Part shown: piece after piece, positions 23,593 through 30,676 of the stretch
How positions within the stretch are numbered: position 1 is the first letter of the stretch
How the letters are laid out: the number at the start of each line of letters is the position of its first letter
NCBI GenBank assembly: GCA_029263945.1
Contig: JARIDM010000066.1
Coordinates: 1 to 32,046 of the forward strand
Direction: 5' to 3'
DNA: 32,046 nt
DNA from: Sporosarcina sp.
GTDB lineage: Bacteria > Bacillota > Bacilli > Bacillales_A > Planococcaceae
Notes under the pieces: model-generated
The model's input: the letters and a program-made list of their open reading frames with translations, nothing else
Database searches by the model: none
What the model was told of the DNA's origin: nothing
Position numbers and translations under genes: made by a program

Positions 23593-23970
23593 ATGTCAAG
23601 ACCTGTTCCGTTAATGTTTGTTAGCAGCCCACCCGTTTATGAAAAAGTTTCAGTTGTGGGGGAGGAAAGTACATCGATATTTTCCGAAGAAGTTGAATTG
23701 GTAGCAGAAGAGGAAACGCCAAGTAGCTTCCAAGAAGTAGATGCGTCTATTTTAAAGAAAGTAGAAAAGCTTCGTTCCTCCATTGGGCAAAGAGTTTATC
23801 AAGGATTAACGTTTGTCCTCGCCACAGAAGAAATTAAAGGCAATGTTGGGAAGGTGATCGATCAAACCATCACCATTGAAACCGATGGCAACAAAGAAAA
23901 AGAAGTAACGGTCGACTTAAATCAAATAAAAGATATTTTATGGCGCGGCCAAACTTTACCGGAGAACTGA
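23593..23970 (+). CDS. CotO-like spore coat protein (tentative)
   Basis: 125 residues from ATG 23593, supported by AAAAAGGATG with suitable spacing; the longer TTG frame at 23572 would start upstream of that site. Composition is acidic with many Glu and Val residues and no membrane helix. A conserved-looking C-terminal half (residues 55-120) has IGQRVYQGLTFVL and VTVDLNQIKDILW. Identification as CotO type rests mainly on its place next to a CotZ/CotY protein, as cotO-cotZ in B. subtilis. In B. subtilis CotO helps build the outer coat. I would not be surprised by another family name. Confidence 0.55.
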   Translation: MSRPVPLMFVSSPPVYEKVSVVGEESTSIFSEEVELVAEEETPSSFQEVDASILKKVEKLRSSIGQRVYQGLTFVLATEEIKGNVGKVIDQTITIETDGNKEKEVTVDLNQIKDILWRGQTLPEN

Positions 23971-23994
23971 TTTTTCAGTTCTTCGTTTTTTTTT
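23963..23994 (+). terminator. Terminator after CotO-like gene
   Basis: GAACTG (overlapping the stop codon) pairs with CAGTTC, loop ATTTTT, followed by CGTTTTTTTTT. The stem is short (6 bp) but the T-run is long. Confidence 0.65.
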
Positions 23995-24083
23995 GTTGGA
24001 AATCGTCGAGTCGATAGCATCAATTTTGTCATGGCCTTATTTTGCAACGATGTCGCATTAAAACCTAGTATGAAATTGGTCGA

Positions 24084-24130
24084 ATTAAAAAAGGAGCTGC
24101 TAGAAGGAACGCGTCCCTCCTAGCAGCTCT
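24084..24130 (-). terminator. Terminator after CotZ-like gene
   Basis: GAGCTGCTAG with CTAGCAGCTC, extended by further pairs inside, and on the minus strand followed by CTTTTTTAATT. A strong hairpin ending the leftward coat gene. Confidence 0.85.
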
Positions 24131-24157
24131 GGCATTGTAGAACGAATTAGCACTTGT

Positions 24158-24664
24158 TTAGCAAATGTCTAGGAATACATCATCGATACATTGTACGCCA
24201 CAGAAACAAGTTAAATCGACTGTTAGACAGCTTTCTGTTGCTCTATACTTTCGTACAGAACAAATTTTACTCAGATCAATTGTAGTTTTGGACCCATCGA
24301 GTAAGTTTACTTCGTTTCCATTCTTTAAACGGGGTTCTAGTACTCTTAGCGTTGCACAGCAGTTACCAAAGACCTCTTCTACACGGAAATAGACTGAATA
24401 ACAATCCGTATCTGGGCAATCATTGTCGCGATAGAAAGCTTTGAACGGATCACCATTTTTTGTGAGTAACATAAATACACGCGTGTCAATCGGGTTTCGA
24501 CGTGCTGGACTCACAATGCCGCCAAGCGGTTCCATAAAACAACTTGTCGTACATCCGTTACATTCCTCATCAGCGCCTACGTCCTGGATATCTTTAATGG
24601 CACGAACCACTTCACAAATACAATTTTTTGAACCACTCACGTGATCACCTTTTCCACATCCCAT
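24158..24664 (-). CDS. CotZ/CotY/ExsY-family spore coat or exosporium protein
   Basis: 168 residues from ATG 24664, eight bases after AAAAGGAGG; the 24673 GTG is too close to that site. Cysteine-rich, with about 15 Cys across the length: CICEVVRAIKDIQD near the start, CNGCTTSC, an internal FGNCC, and a C-terminal CFCGVQC. This family forms the outermost cross-linked spore layer and self-assembles through disulfides. Neighbouring CotO-like gene is convergent. No second CotZ/CotY copy is in view. Sigma-K control is likely; see the -10-like box upstream. Confidence 0.92.
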   Translation of the reverse strand: MGCGKGDHVSGSKNCICEVVRAIKDIQDVGADEECNGCTTSCFMEPLGGIVSPARRNPIDTRVFMLLTKNGDPFKAFYRDNDCPDTDCYSVYFRVEEVFGNCCATLRVLEPRLKNGNEVNLLDGSKTTIDLSKICSVRKYRATESCLTVDLTCFCGVQCIDDVFLDIC

Positions 24665-24693
24665 TAATTCCACCTCCTTTTCTCAGTTCTTAA

Positions 24694-24703
24694 TACTTTA
24701 TGC
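24694..24703 (-). promoter_or_regulatory. Sigma-K -10-like box for CotZ-like gene
   Basis: On the minus strand GCATAAAGTA fits the sigma-K -10 consensus gCATAnnnTA exactly. A clear -35 (AC core at 16-17 bp) is not seen. It lies about 30 bp before the ATG of a gene expected to be mother-cell specific. Confidence 0.45.
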
Positions 24704-24793
24704 AATGTGAGAGTAAGTGACAGGGCGCTTCAATTAGTTTTGAATAAAAGAGCGATTTGATAGGCATACTCTAATTAAAAGGAGGCAAAGCCT

Positions 24794-25204
24794 ATCCGAA
24801 GCATTCGTTTTTATCTTATGTTAATTTTACTGCTGATTTTGCTGCTATCGGCTTGTACAGGAGCTGAGACGACGATTCAAATTCATAACGATACAGAAGC
24901 AGACGCTAGGAAGATAGAAGAAGTCATCTTAGCAAATCCGAAACTACTCCAGGCAGTGGCAGTATTTCATAATCAGGATCTTATTTCTGGATTAAACTTA
25001 AAGACATTTTCGAGATTCAATAAAGAAAAAATTGAAAAAGACATACGAAGTGCGCTAGAAGATAAGTATCCTGAATTAGACGTGACTGTATCTGCAGATT
25101 TAAAGATATTTCGAGAAACGACAAAACTATTAGAAGAAGACGATAAGGAAAAGTTAACTAAACAGCTTGAGAAGTTAAAAAAATTATTAAGGGAGGAGAC
25201 GTAA
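24794..25204 (+). CDS. YhcN/YlaJ-like sporulation lipoprotein of the spoVA operon
   Basis: 136 residues if read from ATC 24794; a strong AAAAGGAGG ends eight bases before it. From there the protein begins with two basic residues and a hydrophobic run to the lipobox LLSAC, a normal lipoprotein signal. The first ATG (24818) would leave no basic residue and be 32 bases from the ribosome site. The mature part is short, charged and coiled-coil-like at the C-terminus (repeated Lys/Leu). The position just upstream of spoVAC, spoVAD and spoVAE(b) matches the YhcN/YlaJ lipoprotein of mobile-type spoVA operons. The family call is tentative because sequence identity is modest. Confidence 0.7.
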   Translation: MRSIRFYLMLILLLILLLSACTGAETTIQIHNDTEADARKIEEVILANPKLLQAVAVFHNQDLISGLNLKTFSRFNKEKIEKDIRSALEDKYPELDVTVSADLKIFRETTKLLEEDDKEKLTKQLEKLKKLLREET

Positions 25205-25659
25205 TGGATGAAAAAAAATATGCAGCGTTAGAAGAATCTATATCTCCTAAACCGCCAATTTTACGCAATATGATCACTGCTTTTATAACAGGGGGAACAA
25301 TTTGTTTAATCGGACAGGCAGTTTCTCTTTTCTATATGACATTTTTTGATTTTACAGAGCGTACTTCAAGTAATCCTACTGTCGCTACAATGGTTTTTTT
25401 CGCCATGTTATTAACAGGGTTTGGCCAATACAAAAAAATCTCCCAGTTTGGTGGCGCTGGTGCGTCCGTGCCAATTACAGGTTTTAGCAATGCAGTCGTC
25501 TCTGCGGCAATTGAGCATAAATCTGAGGGCTATGTTGTGGGTGTTGGCGGAAACATGTTCAAGTTGGCAGGATCAGTCATTTTATTTGGTGTCGTTTCTG
25601 CATTTGCAGTCGCCCTCATTAAAACAATTCTCGTAAAGTTAGGTGTTGTTTCATGGTAG
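25204..25659 (+). CDS. spoVAC: SpoVAC, spore membrane channel component
   Basis: 151 residues with about four membrane helices. SpoVAC proteins are in the inner membrane of the forespore and are involved in uptake and release of calcium-dipicolinic acid, and as a mechanosensitive channel. FITGGTICLIGQAVSLFYM at the start, LLTGFGQY, FGGAGASVPITGFSNAVVSAAIEHKSEG and GGNMFKLAGSVILFGV are the family blocks. Its ATG overlaps the upstream lipoprotein TAA (TAATG), and spoVAD begins before its own stop, so the operon is translationally coupled. Confidence 0.95.
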   Translation: MDEKKYAALEESISPKPPILRNMITAFITGGTICLIGQAVSLFYMTFFDFTERTSSNPTVATMVFFAMLLTGFGQYKKISQFGGAGASVPITGFSNAVVSAAIEHKSEGYVVGVGGNMFKLAGSVILFGVVSAFAVALIKTILVKLGVVSW

Positions 25660-26654
25660 TGAAAGGGCTCCTGACGTTTGCTTCTATGCCAATTATTGCA
25701 TCAACGGGGGTTACGGGAGGTCCGCTTGAAAGAAAAAGTCCTTTTGCAGAAGGATTTGACAAGATTTATGATGATGAGCGAAGCAAATTGTCGACAAATG
25801 AACAGGGGCACTCAAAAATGTTTGAAGAAACGTGCATGATTGCTTTGAGTAAAATAGATTTATTGCCAAGTGATGTTGACTTTCTTTTAATCGGCGATCT
25901 TGTGAATCAGATGACGCCTTCAAATTTTTGTGCTTCCTCATTACAAACGCCATATATTGGTCTTTTTTCCGCTTGTGCAACGTCTGTTTCTTCCTTACTC
26001 ATTGCGGCGTTACTAACAGAAGCAGGCATGTCGACATGCGCAATTGCAGGTTCGGGAAGTCAGCACAATGCAATTGAACGTCAATTTCGGTATCCGATAG
26101 AATACGGCTCACAAAAGCCACTTACCTCTCAGTGGACTGTGACGGCCACAGGAATTGCTGCTGTCACTCCGTATAAGACTGGTTATCCTGCCATTGTAAG
26201 CGGCACAATCGGTCGGACAATAGATTTAGGTATGACAGATCCATTAAATATGGGCGCTGCAATGGCACCAGCAGCTGCCAATACGCTTCAACGCCATTTT
26301 GAAGGACATGGTACCAAAGAAAGTGATTATGATGTCATTATGACAGGGGATTTAGGGAAGAATGGTTTTAACATATACAGAAAGCTCCTGGAACAGGCAG
26401 GAATAAAGACGTCTACTAAGTTTCGTGATGCAGGCGCAGCGTTTTACGGAGACGATGAAGACTTCCAATCTGGTGCAAGTGGCGCAGGTTGTTCGGCAGC
26501 TATTTATTTTTCAGATGTGTATACAAAGATGATGATGGGTGAGTACAAGCGTGTTTTGCTCCTAGCTACAGGTGCATTATTATCCCCAATGTCCGCACAA
26601 CAAGGGGATAGCATTCCGTGTATCGCACATGCAGTTGAATTAATAATGAAATGA
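25653..26654 (+). CDS. spoVAD: SpoVAD, dipicolinic-acid-binding protein
   Basis: 333 residues with a thiolase-like fold, close to the usual SpoVAD length. It binds dipicolinic acid and works with SpoVAC and SpoVAE to load the spore core. ASTGVTGGPLE near the start, DFLLIGDLVNQMTPSNF, the FSACATSVSSLL segment, AIAGSGSQHNAIERQFRYPIEYG, GDLGKNGFNIYRK and GASGAGCSAA are diagnostic blocks. It overlaps spoVAC by seven bases. Confidence 0.96.
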   Translation: MVVKGLLTFASMPIIASTGVTGGPLERKSPFAEGFDKIYDDERSKLSTNEQGHSKMFEETCMIALSKIDLLPSDVDFLLIGDLVNQMTPSNFCASSLQTPYIGLFSACATSVSSLLIAALLTEAGMSTCAIAGSGSQHNAIERQFRYPIEYGSQKPLTSQWTVTATGIAAVTPYKTGYPAIVSGTIGRTIDLGMTDPLNMGAAMAPAAANTLQRHFEGHGTKESDYDVIMTGDLGKNGFNIYRKLLEQAGIKTSTKFRDAGAAFYGDDEDFQSGASGAGCSAAIYFSDVYTKMMMGEYKRVLLLATGALLSPMSAQQGDSIPCIAHAVELIMK

Positions 26655-26663
26655 GTGAGTTGA

Positions 26664-27026
26664 ATGATACCAATGTTCATTACAGCGTTTATTGTAGGGG
26701 GGCTTATTTGTGTCATTGGTCAAATCTTGTTTGATGTCGCAAAGTTAACGCCAGCCCATACACTTTGTATACTTGTGGTGAGTGGTTCTATTTTAGATGG
26801 TATTGGTTGGTATGAACCGTTGATCGACTTTGCTGGAGCAGGTGCCACAATACCCATTACATCTTTTGGAAATTCATTAACACACGGAGCGATGAGTGAA
26901 GCTGAGAAGCATGGTTTTGTCGGTGTATTGACAGGTATGTTTGAAGTGACAAGTTCTGGCATTAGTGCAGCGATTTTATTTGGTTTTATCGCAGCGATTC
27001 TGTTTAAGTCTAAGGGAAAAGTTTAA
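26664..27026 (+). CDS. spoVAE: SpoVAE(b)-type membrane protein
   Basis: 120 residues, three or four membrane helices. Starts MIPMFITAFIVGGLICVIGQ, and FAGAGATIPITSFGNSLTHGAM is the block shared with SpoVAC and typical of SpoVAEb. Partner in dipicolinic acid transport. The ribosome site (GAGTGAG) is weak and the gene follows spoVAD by nine bases, so coupled translation is likely. No spoVAEa, spoVAA, spoVAB or spoVAF is seen, which matches the short spoVA arrangement rather than the full spoVAA-F operon. Confidence 0.93.
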   Translation: MIPMFITAFIVGGLICVIGQILFDVAKLTPAHTLCILVVSGSILDGIGWYEPLIDFAGAGATIPITSFGNSLTHGAMSEAEKHGFVGVLTGMFEVTSSGISAAILFGFIAAILFKSKGKV

Positions 27027-27117
27027 ATTGCGTATTCAAAAACAAAAAATGTGTCATAGTCCCAACCCCTTTTTTCCTCTCTGCATACATTATGTAGAAG
27101 GGAAAGGAGGGGTTTTT

Positions 27118-27246
27118 ATGTATGGATGTAATCCTTATGGTGGCGGTTATGGTGGAAGAGGAAGAGAATCTGGAGGCGGTTCAACATTTGTTCTAATTGT
27201 TGTGCTCTTCATCTTGCTCATTATTGTTGGCAGTGCTTTTGTATAA
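27118..27246 (+). CDS. YjcZ-family sporulation peptide
   Basis: 42 residues from ATG 27118, right after a very strong AAAGGAGGGG; a longer frame to 26965 overlaps spoVAE and is discounted. Gly-rich N-terminus (GGGYGGRG) then a single helix, FVLIVVLFILLIIVGSAF, the YjcZ/YhcB-type signature. Membrane anchored, probably made in sporulation; function unknown. Confidence 0.88.
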   Translation: MYGCNPYGGGYGGRGRESGGGSTFVLIVVLFILLIIVGSAFV

Positions 27247-27262
27247 GAAAGGGGCGTAACGG

Positions 27263-27514
27263 ATGAACGATTCTTTTTTCAAAAAAATCGAGTCTAAAAC
27301 AGGTGTACCAATGGAAGAAGTTTTTGCGCTCGCAAATGCGATTCAATACGCTGACTTCGGCGACGAGCGGCAAGTAAGAAAAATCATCAAAAACGTTGGC
27401 AAGCTCGCGAATAAAAATGTTCCTGCGCATATGGAAGATGAACTCGTCCAGTCAATTGTTAATGATGGCAAGGCAGTCAATTTTAAAGATATTGAAGATA
27501 TGCTCGGAAGATAA
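27263..27514 (+). CDS. spoVIF: Stage VI sporulation protein F
   Basis: 83 residues. MNDSFFKKIESKTGVPMEEVFALANAIQ and the FGDERQVRKIIKNVGKLANK block match SpoVIF (YjcC) of B. subtilis, which acts in coat assembly and spore resistance. Its neighbour YjcZ and the coat genes nearby support this. AAAGGGGCG precedes the ATG. A helical, soluble, charged protein with no membrane segment. Confidence 0.85.
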   Translation: MNDSFFKKIESKTGVPMEEVFALANAIQYADFGDERQVRKIIKNVGKLANKNVPAHMEDELVQSIVNDGKAVNFKDIEDMLGR

Positions 27515-27617
27515 TTTTTACAAAGCATAAAAAAAGGTTTTAACTTATGTAAAATAGGGTATACTAAACTTAGAAGTAAAATAAGAGAATAGTTGGATAA
27601 TAGAGGAGGTTAGGAAA

Positions 27618-27947
27618 ATGGGTTATATACTACCAGTAAATAATGTTCAATCTCAGCAATATGCAAATAGATTGGCTATGGAACCGTATAATTTTGCGAA
27701 AATAAATAGAGTTAGACCGATTAAATTTAAAACAGATTTTATAGATGACTTTGAAGAAACGTTAGAATCATACCAGGGAAGACAGTATGAACAAGAAAAA
27801 AATAACGAGCGACGGAAAAATGAGCAACGTAAAAGTGAACCGTTACGTACTGAAAACAGCGGCTATATTTTCCCTAACCCTGTAAAATTATCACCTGCAA
27901 TTTCTCAAGTTGTTGGGAAAGGATTCTCAGTAAATACGTATGTTTGA
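27618..27947 (+). CDS. Hypothetical protein between spoVIF and yjcF
   Basis: 109 residues with a clear AGGAGG ribosome site. MGYILPVNNVQSQQYANRL opens the protein, a strongly charged Glu/Lys/Arg/Asn/Gln stretch covers about residues 48-80, and NPVKLSPAISQVVGKGF is near the end. No signal peptide or membrane helix. I do not recognise a named family. The middle looks disordered and the two ends look conserved. A possible -10 (TATACT, 27560-27565) lies about 50 bp upstream. It is bounded by a terminator, so it is a single-gene unit. Confidence 0.75.
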   Translation: MGYILPVNNVQSQQYANRLAMEPYNFAKINRVRPIKFKTDFIDDFEETLESYQGRQYEQEKNNERRKNEQRKSEPLRTENSGYIFPNPVKLSPAISQVVGKGFSVNTYV

Positions 27948-27970
27948 TAGATAAGCGATTAAGTTTGGTT

Positions 27971-28012
27971 AGAAGTGTGTGTTGCATTTTATGCGGCATG
28001 CGCTTCTTTTTT
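27971..28012 (+). terminator. Terminator after the hypothetical gene at 27618
   Basis: AGAAGTGTGTGTTGC pairs with GCGGCATGCGCTTCT over 15 positions, with several G-T pairs, then TTTTTT. Confidence 0.78.
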
Positions 28013-28020
28013 AAACATTT

Positions 28021-28073
28021 AAAAAATAGCTGAAAGTCATCTGCCAAGAGCAATGATGATTCAGCTATTTTTT
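28021..28073 (-). terminator. Terminator after yjcF
   Basis: AAAAAATAGCTGAA and TTCAGCTATTTTTT arms, plus TCATC/GATGA inside, around a loop. T-runs exist on both strands, so it can act for the leftward yjcG-yjcF unit and for read-through from the left. Confidence 0.8.
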
Positions 28074-28506
28074 ATTGTTTTATCGTTTTCTCCATTGCGC
28101 GATGTGGGATGTCAGCGTCCATAAATTCCGGTGATGTCGTGACATAACCAAGTTTTTCGTAAAAAGGGATTGAGTAAGACTGAGCATTTAAGATAACTTT
28201 TTGGAAATTCTTTGTCACAGCGTGGTCTTCAAGTGCTTGCATGACTAGTTTACCAAGGTTCTTCCCTCGGTATTCTGGGAGCACGCAAACACGTTCAACC
28301 TTCCCAATTCCATGATGTGTTTCCCGAATTCTACCTGCACCAATGGGCGAGTTTTCTGTGTAAACAACGAAGTGGTCAGCAGTGTTATCAAACTCATCTA
28401 GTTCAAGTGTTAAGGGGACCCCTTGTTCTTCAACGAATACTTTTTTTCTAACGAAAAATGCATCTTCTCGTTCTTGCTCGGTTGACGTGATTTTTACATG
28501 GAACAT
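28072..28506 (-). CDS. yjcF: GNAT acetyltransferase (YjcF)
   Basis: 144 residues with the GNAT fold: VERVCVLPEYRGKNLGKLVMQALEDHA holds the acetyl-CoA pyrophosphate loop (Q/RxxGxG/A form RGKNLGK), and LNAQSYSIPFYEKLGYV is the C-terminal substrate region. The acceptor is unknown. It lies three bases after yjcG on the same strand, so the pair forms an operon; yjcF-yjcG adjacency is shared with B. subtilis. Confidence 0.88.
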   Translation of the reverse strand: MFHVKITSTEQEREDAFFVRKKVFVEEQGVPLTLELDEFDNTADHFVVYTENSPIGAGRIRETHHGIGKVERVCVLPEYRGKNLGKLVMQALEDHAVTKNFQKVILNAQSYSIPFYEKLGYVTTSPEFMDADIPHRAMEKTIKQ

Positions 28507-28509
28507 GTT

Positions 28510-29025
28510 TTACTTATTTCCTTCAAGACGGAAAGTTTCAAAAACAGTCCATGATCCATCTTCAAGTTGGTAAAGAAGATGAAGACGATTAATTGTCTCA
28601 GTGTGGTTGACACCGATCATCTTTAATTGGCCAATTATGTCATCATGCTCACCGGAAGACAATTTTTGTGCAATCGTAATATGAGGGACAAAAGCATAAT
28701 CAGGCTGTTTACCGAAAAAATCATAGTTTAAATCTTTGTGTAAGTTTAGTAACGCCTCATTTTCTTCTGCTTTAAAGTAAATTGCGTTTGTAATCGGCGC
28801 AAAAGAACTAATTTTTGAAACAGTTAGTTCAAACGGACCGTGGTTTTCTGTTACTGATTTAATTTTTCGAGCTACATCTTCAATTTCTTTTTCATTTGCA
28901 TCAAAAACACCTTTAATTGTCATGTGAGGTGTAATTTTTGCATAATGTGGATCATATCGCTTTCGATACCCGTTTGCTAAATCTTGAAGTTCTTTTGATG
29001 GAAATGCTACAATGCCATATTTCAT
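28510..29025 (-). CDS. yjcG: 2H phosphoesterase / 2'-5' RNA ligase-like protein (YjcG)
   Basis: 171 residues. The two catalytic H-x-T motifs are His34-Met-Thr36 (TPHMTIKG) and His115-Ile-Thr117 (VPHITIAQ). Members cleave or make 2'-linked phosphodiesters; in Bacillus YjcG the substrate is not established. Good GGGAGG ribosome site before the ATG. First gene of the leftward yjcG-yjcF pair. Confidence 0.92.
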   Translation of the reverse strand: MKYGIVAFPSKELQDLANGYRKRYDPHYAKITPHMTIKGVFDANEKEIEDVARKIKSVTENHGPFELTVSKISSFAPITNAIYFKAEENEALLNLHKDLNYDFFGKQPDYAFVPHITIAQKLSSGEHDDIIGQLKMIGVNHTETINRLHLLYQLEDGSWTVFETFRLEGNK

Positions 29026-29101
29026 ATAAAAAACCTCCCTATAAGATTGTTGAAGATTTGAATGTGAGTATTATTATAACAGAACTTTGTGATTTCTGTC
29101 A

Positions 29102-29824
29102 TTATTGGCTATAAATCATTTCAATTGCTCGTTTAACATCGGGTTGCCAATACTTCCAAGTGTGATTTCCTTTGAATTCTTCATAAAAATACTGGAAGTC
29201 TTTTTTCTTAATTAATTTATTTAATTCTCGGTTGGGCGTTAAGAAGTCTTGAACGCCATCAACTTGTGTGCTTACTTCTGTTTCTTCTTCTCCAATGACG
29301 TGATAGATGGAAAATGCAGCGGTGTCTTGAACTGCATCAACAGCATTTAAAACAAGAGAATCTACATAAGGTGAATGGAGAATTACTTTCCCAAAAATAT
29401 TTGGATATTTTGCTGCAGTTAACAACGAAATGGTTGCTGCAAGAGAGTCACCCATCAGGCCTCTGCCAGCGCCGATTTGATAGGTTGGATAGTTTTCATC
29501 GATGTACGGAACAAGTTCATGTGCGAGGAAGCGTGTATAAGCTTCGCGTTTATCGCCTTCTGGATGATACATACGTCTCCGTTCAGTAACACTCTTGTAA
29601 GGGATGCCTACAAAGATAACGCTTTCAATCTCGCCCTCGTCTAAAAGTTCATCAATGACGCGTCCAGTGCGGCCGTATTGTATATAATCTTTGCCGTCTG
29701 AGACAAACAGAACTTCATATTTATAAAGTGGCGTATAGTTATAAGGAAGATGAATTAAAATTTGTACATCTTCACCCAGTTCTTTACTTGGAATTGTGAA
29801 TTCTTCAATTTTACCTTGCTTCAA
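29102..29824 (-). CDS. yjcH: Alpha/beta-hydrolase esterase (YjcH-like)
   Basis: 240 residues, starting at TTG 29824 with GGGAGG upstream. Resembles the esterase D / putative tributyrin esterase group: VSDGKDYIQYGR at residues 42-52, nucleophile Ser127 in GLMGDSLAA, and His near residue 222 in GNHTWKYW. No signal peptide. Substrate unknown; related proteins hydrolyse acylated compounds such as siderophores. Gene order yjcF-yjcG-yjcH is as in B. subtilis, though yjcH is 76 bp upstream of yjcG. Confidence 0.88.
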   Translation of the reverse strand: MKQGKIEEFTIPSKELGEDVQILIHLPYNYTPLYKYEVLFVSDGKDYIQYGRTGRVIDELLDEGEIESVIFVGIPYKSVTERRRMYHPEGDKREAYTRFLAHELVPYIDENYPTYQIGAGRGLMGDSLAATISLLTAAKYPNIFGKVILHSPYVDSLVLNAVDAVQDTAAFSIYHVIGEEETEVSTQVDGVQDFLTPNRELNKLIKKKDFQYFYEEFKGNHTWKYWQPDVKRAIEMIYSQ

Positions 29825-29858
29825 AAAAAGTCCTCCCTATATAAAATATGTACTAAAA

Positions 29859-29888
29859 TTGTAACATATAACGTGTAACAGGTATAAT
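29859..29888 (+). promoter_or_regulatory. Sigma-A promoter for pgpA/yutG
   Basis: TTGTAA (29859-29864), 18-bp spacer and consensus TATAAT (29883-29888). Transcript would start about 40 bp before the gene. Confidence 0.65.
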
Positions 29889-29933
29889 AGTTGTAGTGAA
29901 TCGGAAAGAAGAATTAAGAAGGGGATGTTTAAA

Positions 29934-30470
29934 ATGGATAGACATAAAAACGTAGTGCACTCAAAGGTCGTTGAACAAGCAACAAAAGAAGCGTTAATCC
30001 GTAGAGGTGTAGAACTAAAAGATATAGCAGAAATCGTTTATGAGATGCAACTGCCTTATAACGAAGACTTAACGATGGACATTTGTATTGAATCCGTAGA
30101 AAGTGTTTTGAAAAAACGAGAGCTCCAACACGCAATTCTTGTTGGGATTGAGTTGGATGAACTCGGAGAACAAAGAAAACTATCGCAACCGTTACAGCAA
30201 ATTGTAGAATCTGATGAAGGGTTATTCGGCGTAGATGAAACAATTGCGCTGGGTGCTGTATTTACATACGGTTCAATTGCGGTTACGACATTTGGTCATT
30301 TAGATAAAAATAAAATTGGTATTATTAATACGTTAGATCAGAAAAAAGGGAATAGCGTCAACACGTTCTTAGACGATTTAGTTGCAAGTGTTGCTGCTTC
30401 TGCTGCATCGAGAATTGCACATAGAAGTAGAGATCTCGAGGAGAAAGACCAAGCAGAAGAATGGTTTTAA
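29934..30470 (+). CDS. yutG: Phosphatidylglycerophosphatase A family protein (YutG)
   Basis: 178 residues from ATG 29934; the AGAAGGGG site ends nine bases before it, whereas ATG 29925 is adjacent to the site. Matches the PgpA/YutG family: TKEALIRRGVELKDIAEIVYEMQ, ELQHAILVGIELDELGE, SDEGLFGVDETIALG and FLDDLVASVAASAASRIAHRSRD. The family is grouped with phosphatidylglycerophosphate phosphatases, but YutG-type proteins lack the membrane helices of PgpA, so an enzymatic role is an inference. It has its own promoter and terminator. Confidence 0.88.
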   Translation: MDRHKNVVHSKVVEQATKEALIRRGVELKDIAEIVYEMQLPYNEDLTMDICIESVESVLKKRELQHAILVGIELDELGEQRKLSQPLQQIVESDEGLFGVDETIALGAVFTYGSIAVTTFGHLDKNKIGIINTLDQKKGNSVNTFLDDLVASVAASAASRIAHRSRDLEEKDQAEEWF

Positions 30471-30529
30471 TGAATGAGTGAAAAATTAAAGTTTTCAACA
30501 TAAAATCAAAATCTAGTGTTTATTTTACG

Positions 30530-30561
30530 AGCAGGAGAATAGTCTGTTTTTCCTGCTTTTT
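30530..30561 (+). terminator. Terminator after yutG
   Basis: AGCAGGA (30530-30536) pairs with TCCTGCT (30551-30557), followed by TTTT. Confidence 0.72.
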
Positions 30562-30608
30562 AGTTTAAGCTAATTACTAAAGAAGTCAGACCTTAAGGGA
30601 CTAGCATA

Positions 30609-30622
30609 TGTATACGCTTTCA
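30609..30622 (+). promoter_or_regulatory. cre-like site upstream of TAXI receptor gene
   Basis: TGTATACGCTTTCA matches 10 of 11 fixed positions of the CcpA-binding consensus TGWAANCGNTNWCA. It lies immediately before a candidate extended -10 (TGTTAATAT, 30623-30631), so CcpA would be expected to repress the transporter when a preferred sugar is present. Confidence 0.6.
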
Positions 30623-30676
30623 TGTTAATATAGAAATTAGGCTTTAAAATTATACGATTTAAGGGGAGGAATTATT

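Noticed and set aside
26965..27117. Longer N-terminus for the YjcZ peptide
   Set aside because: It would overlap spoVAE and reads as non-protein-like sequence; the strong AAAGGAGGGG sits right before ATG 27118.
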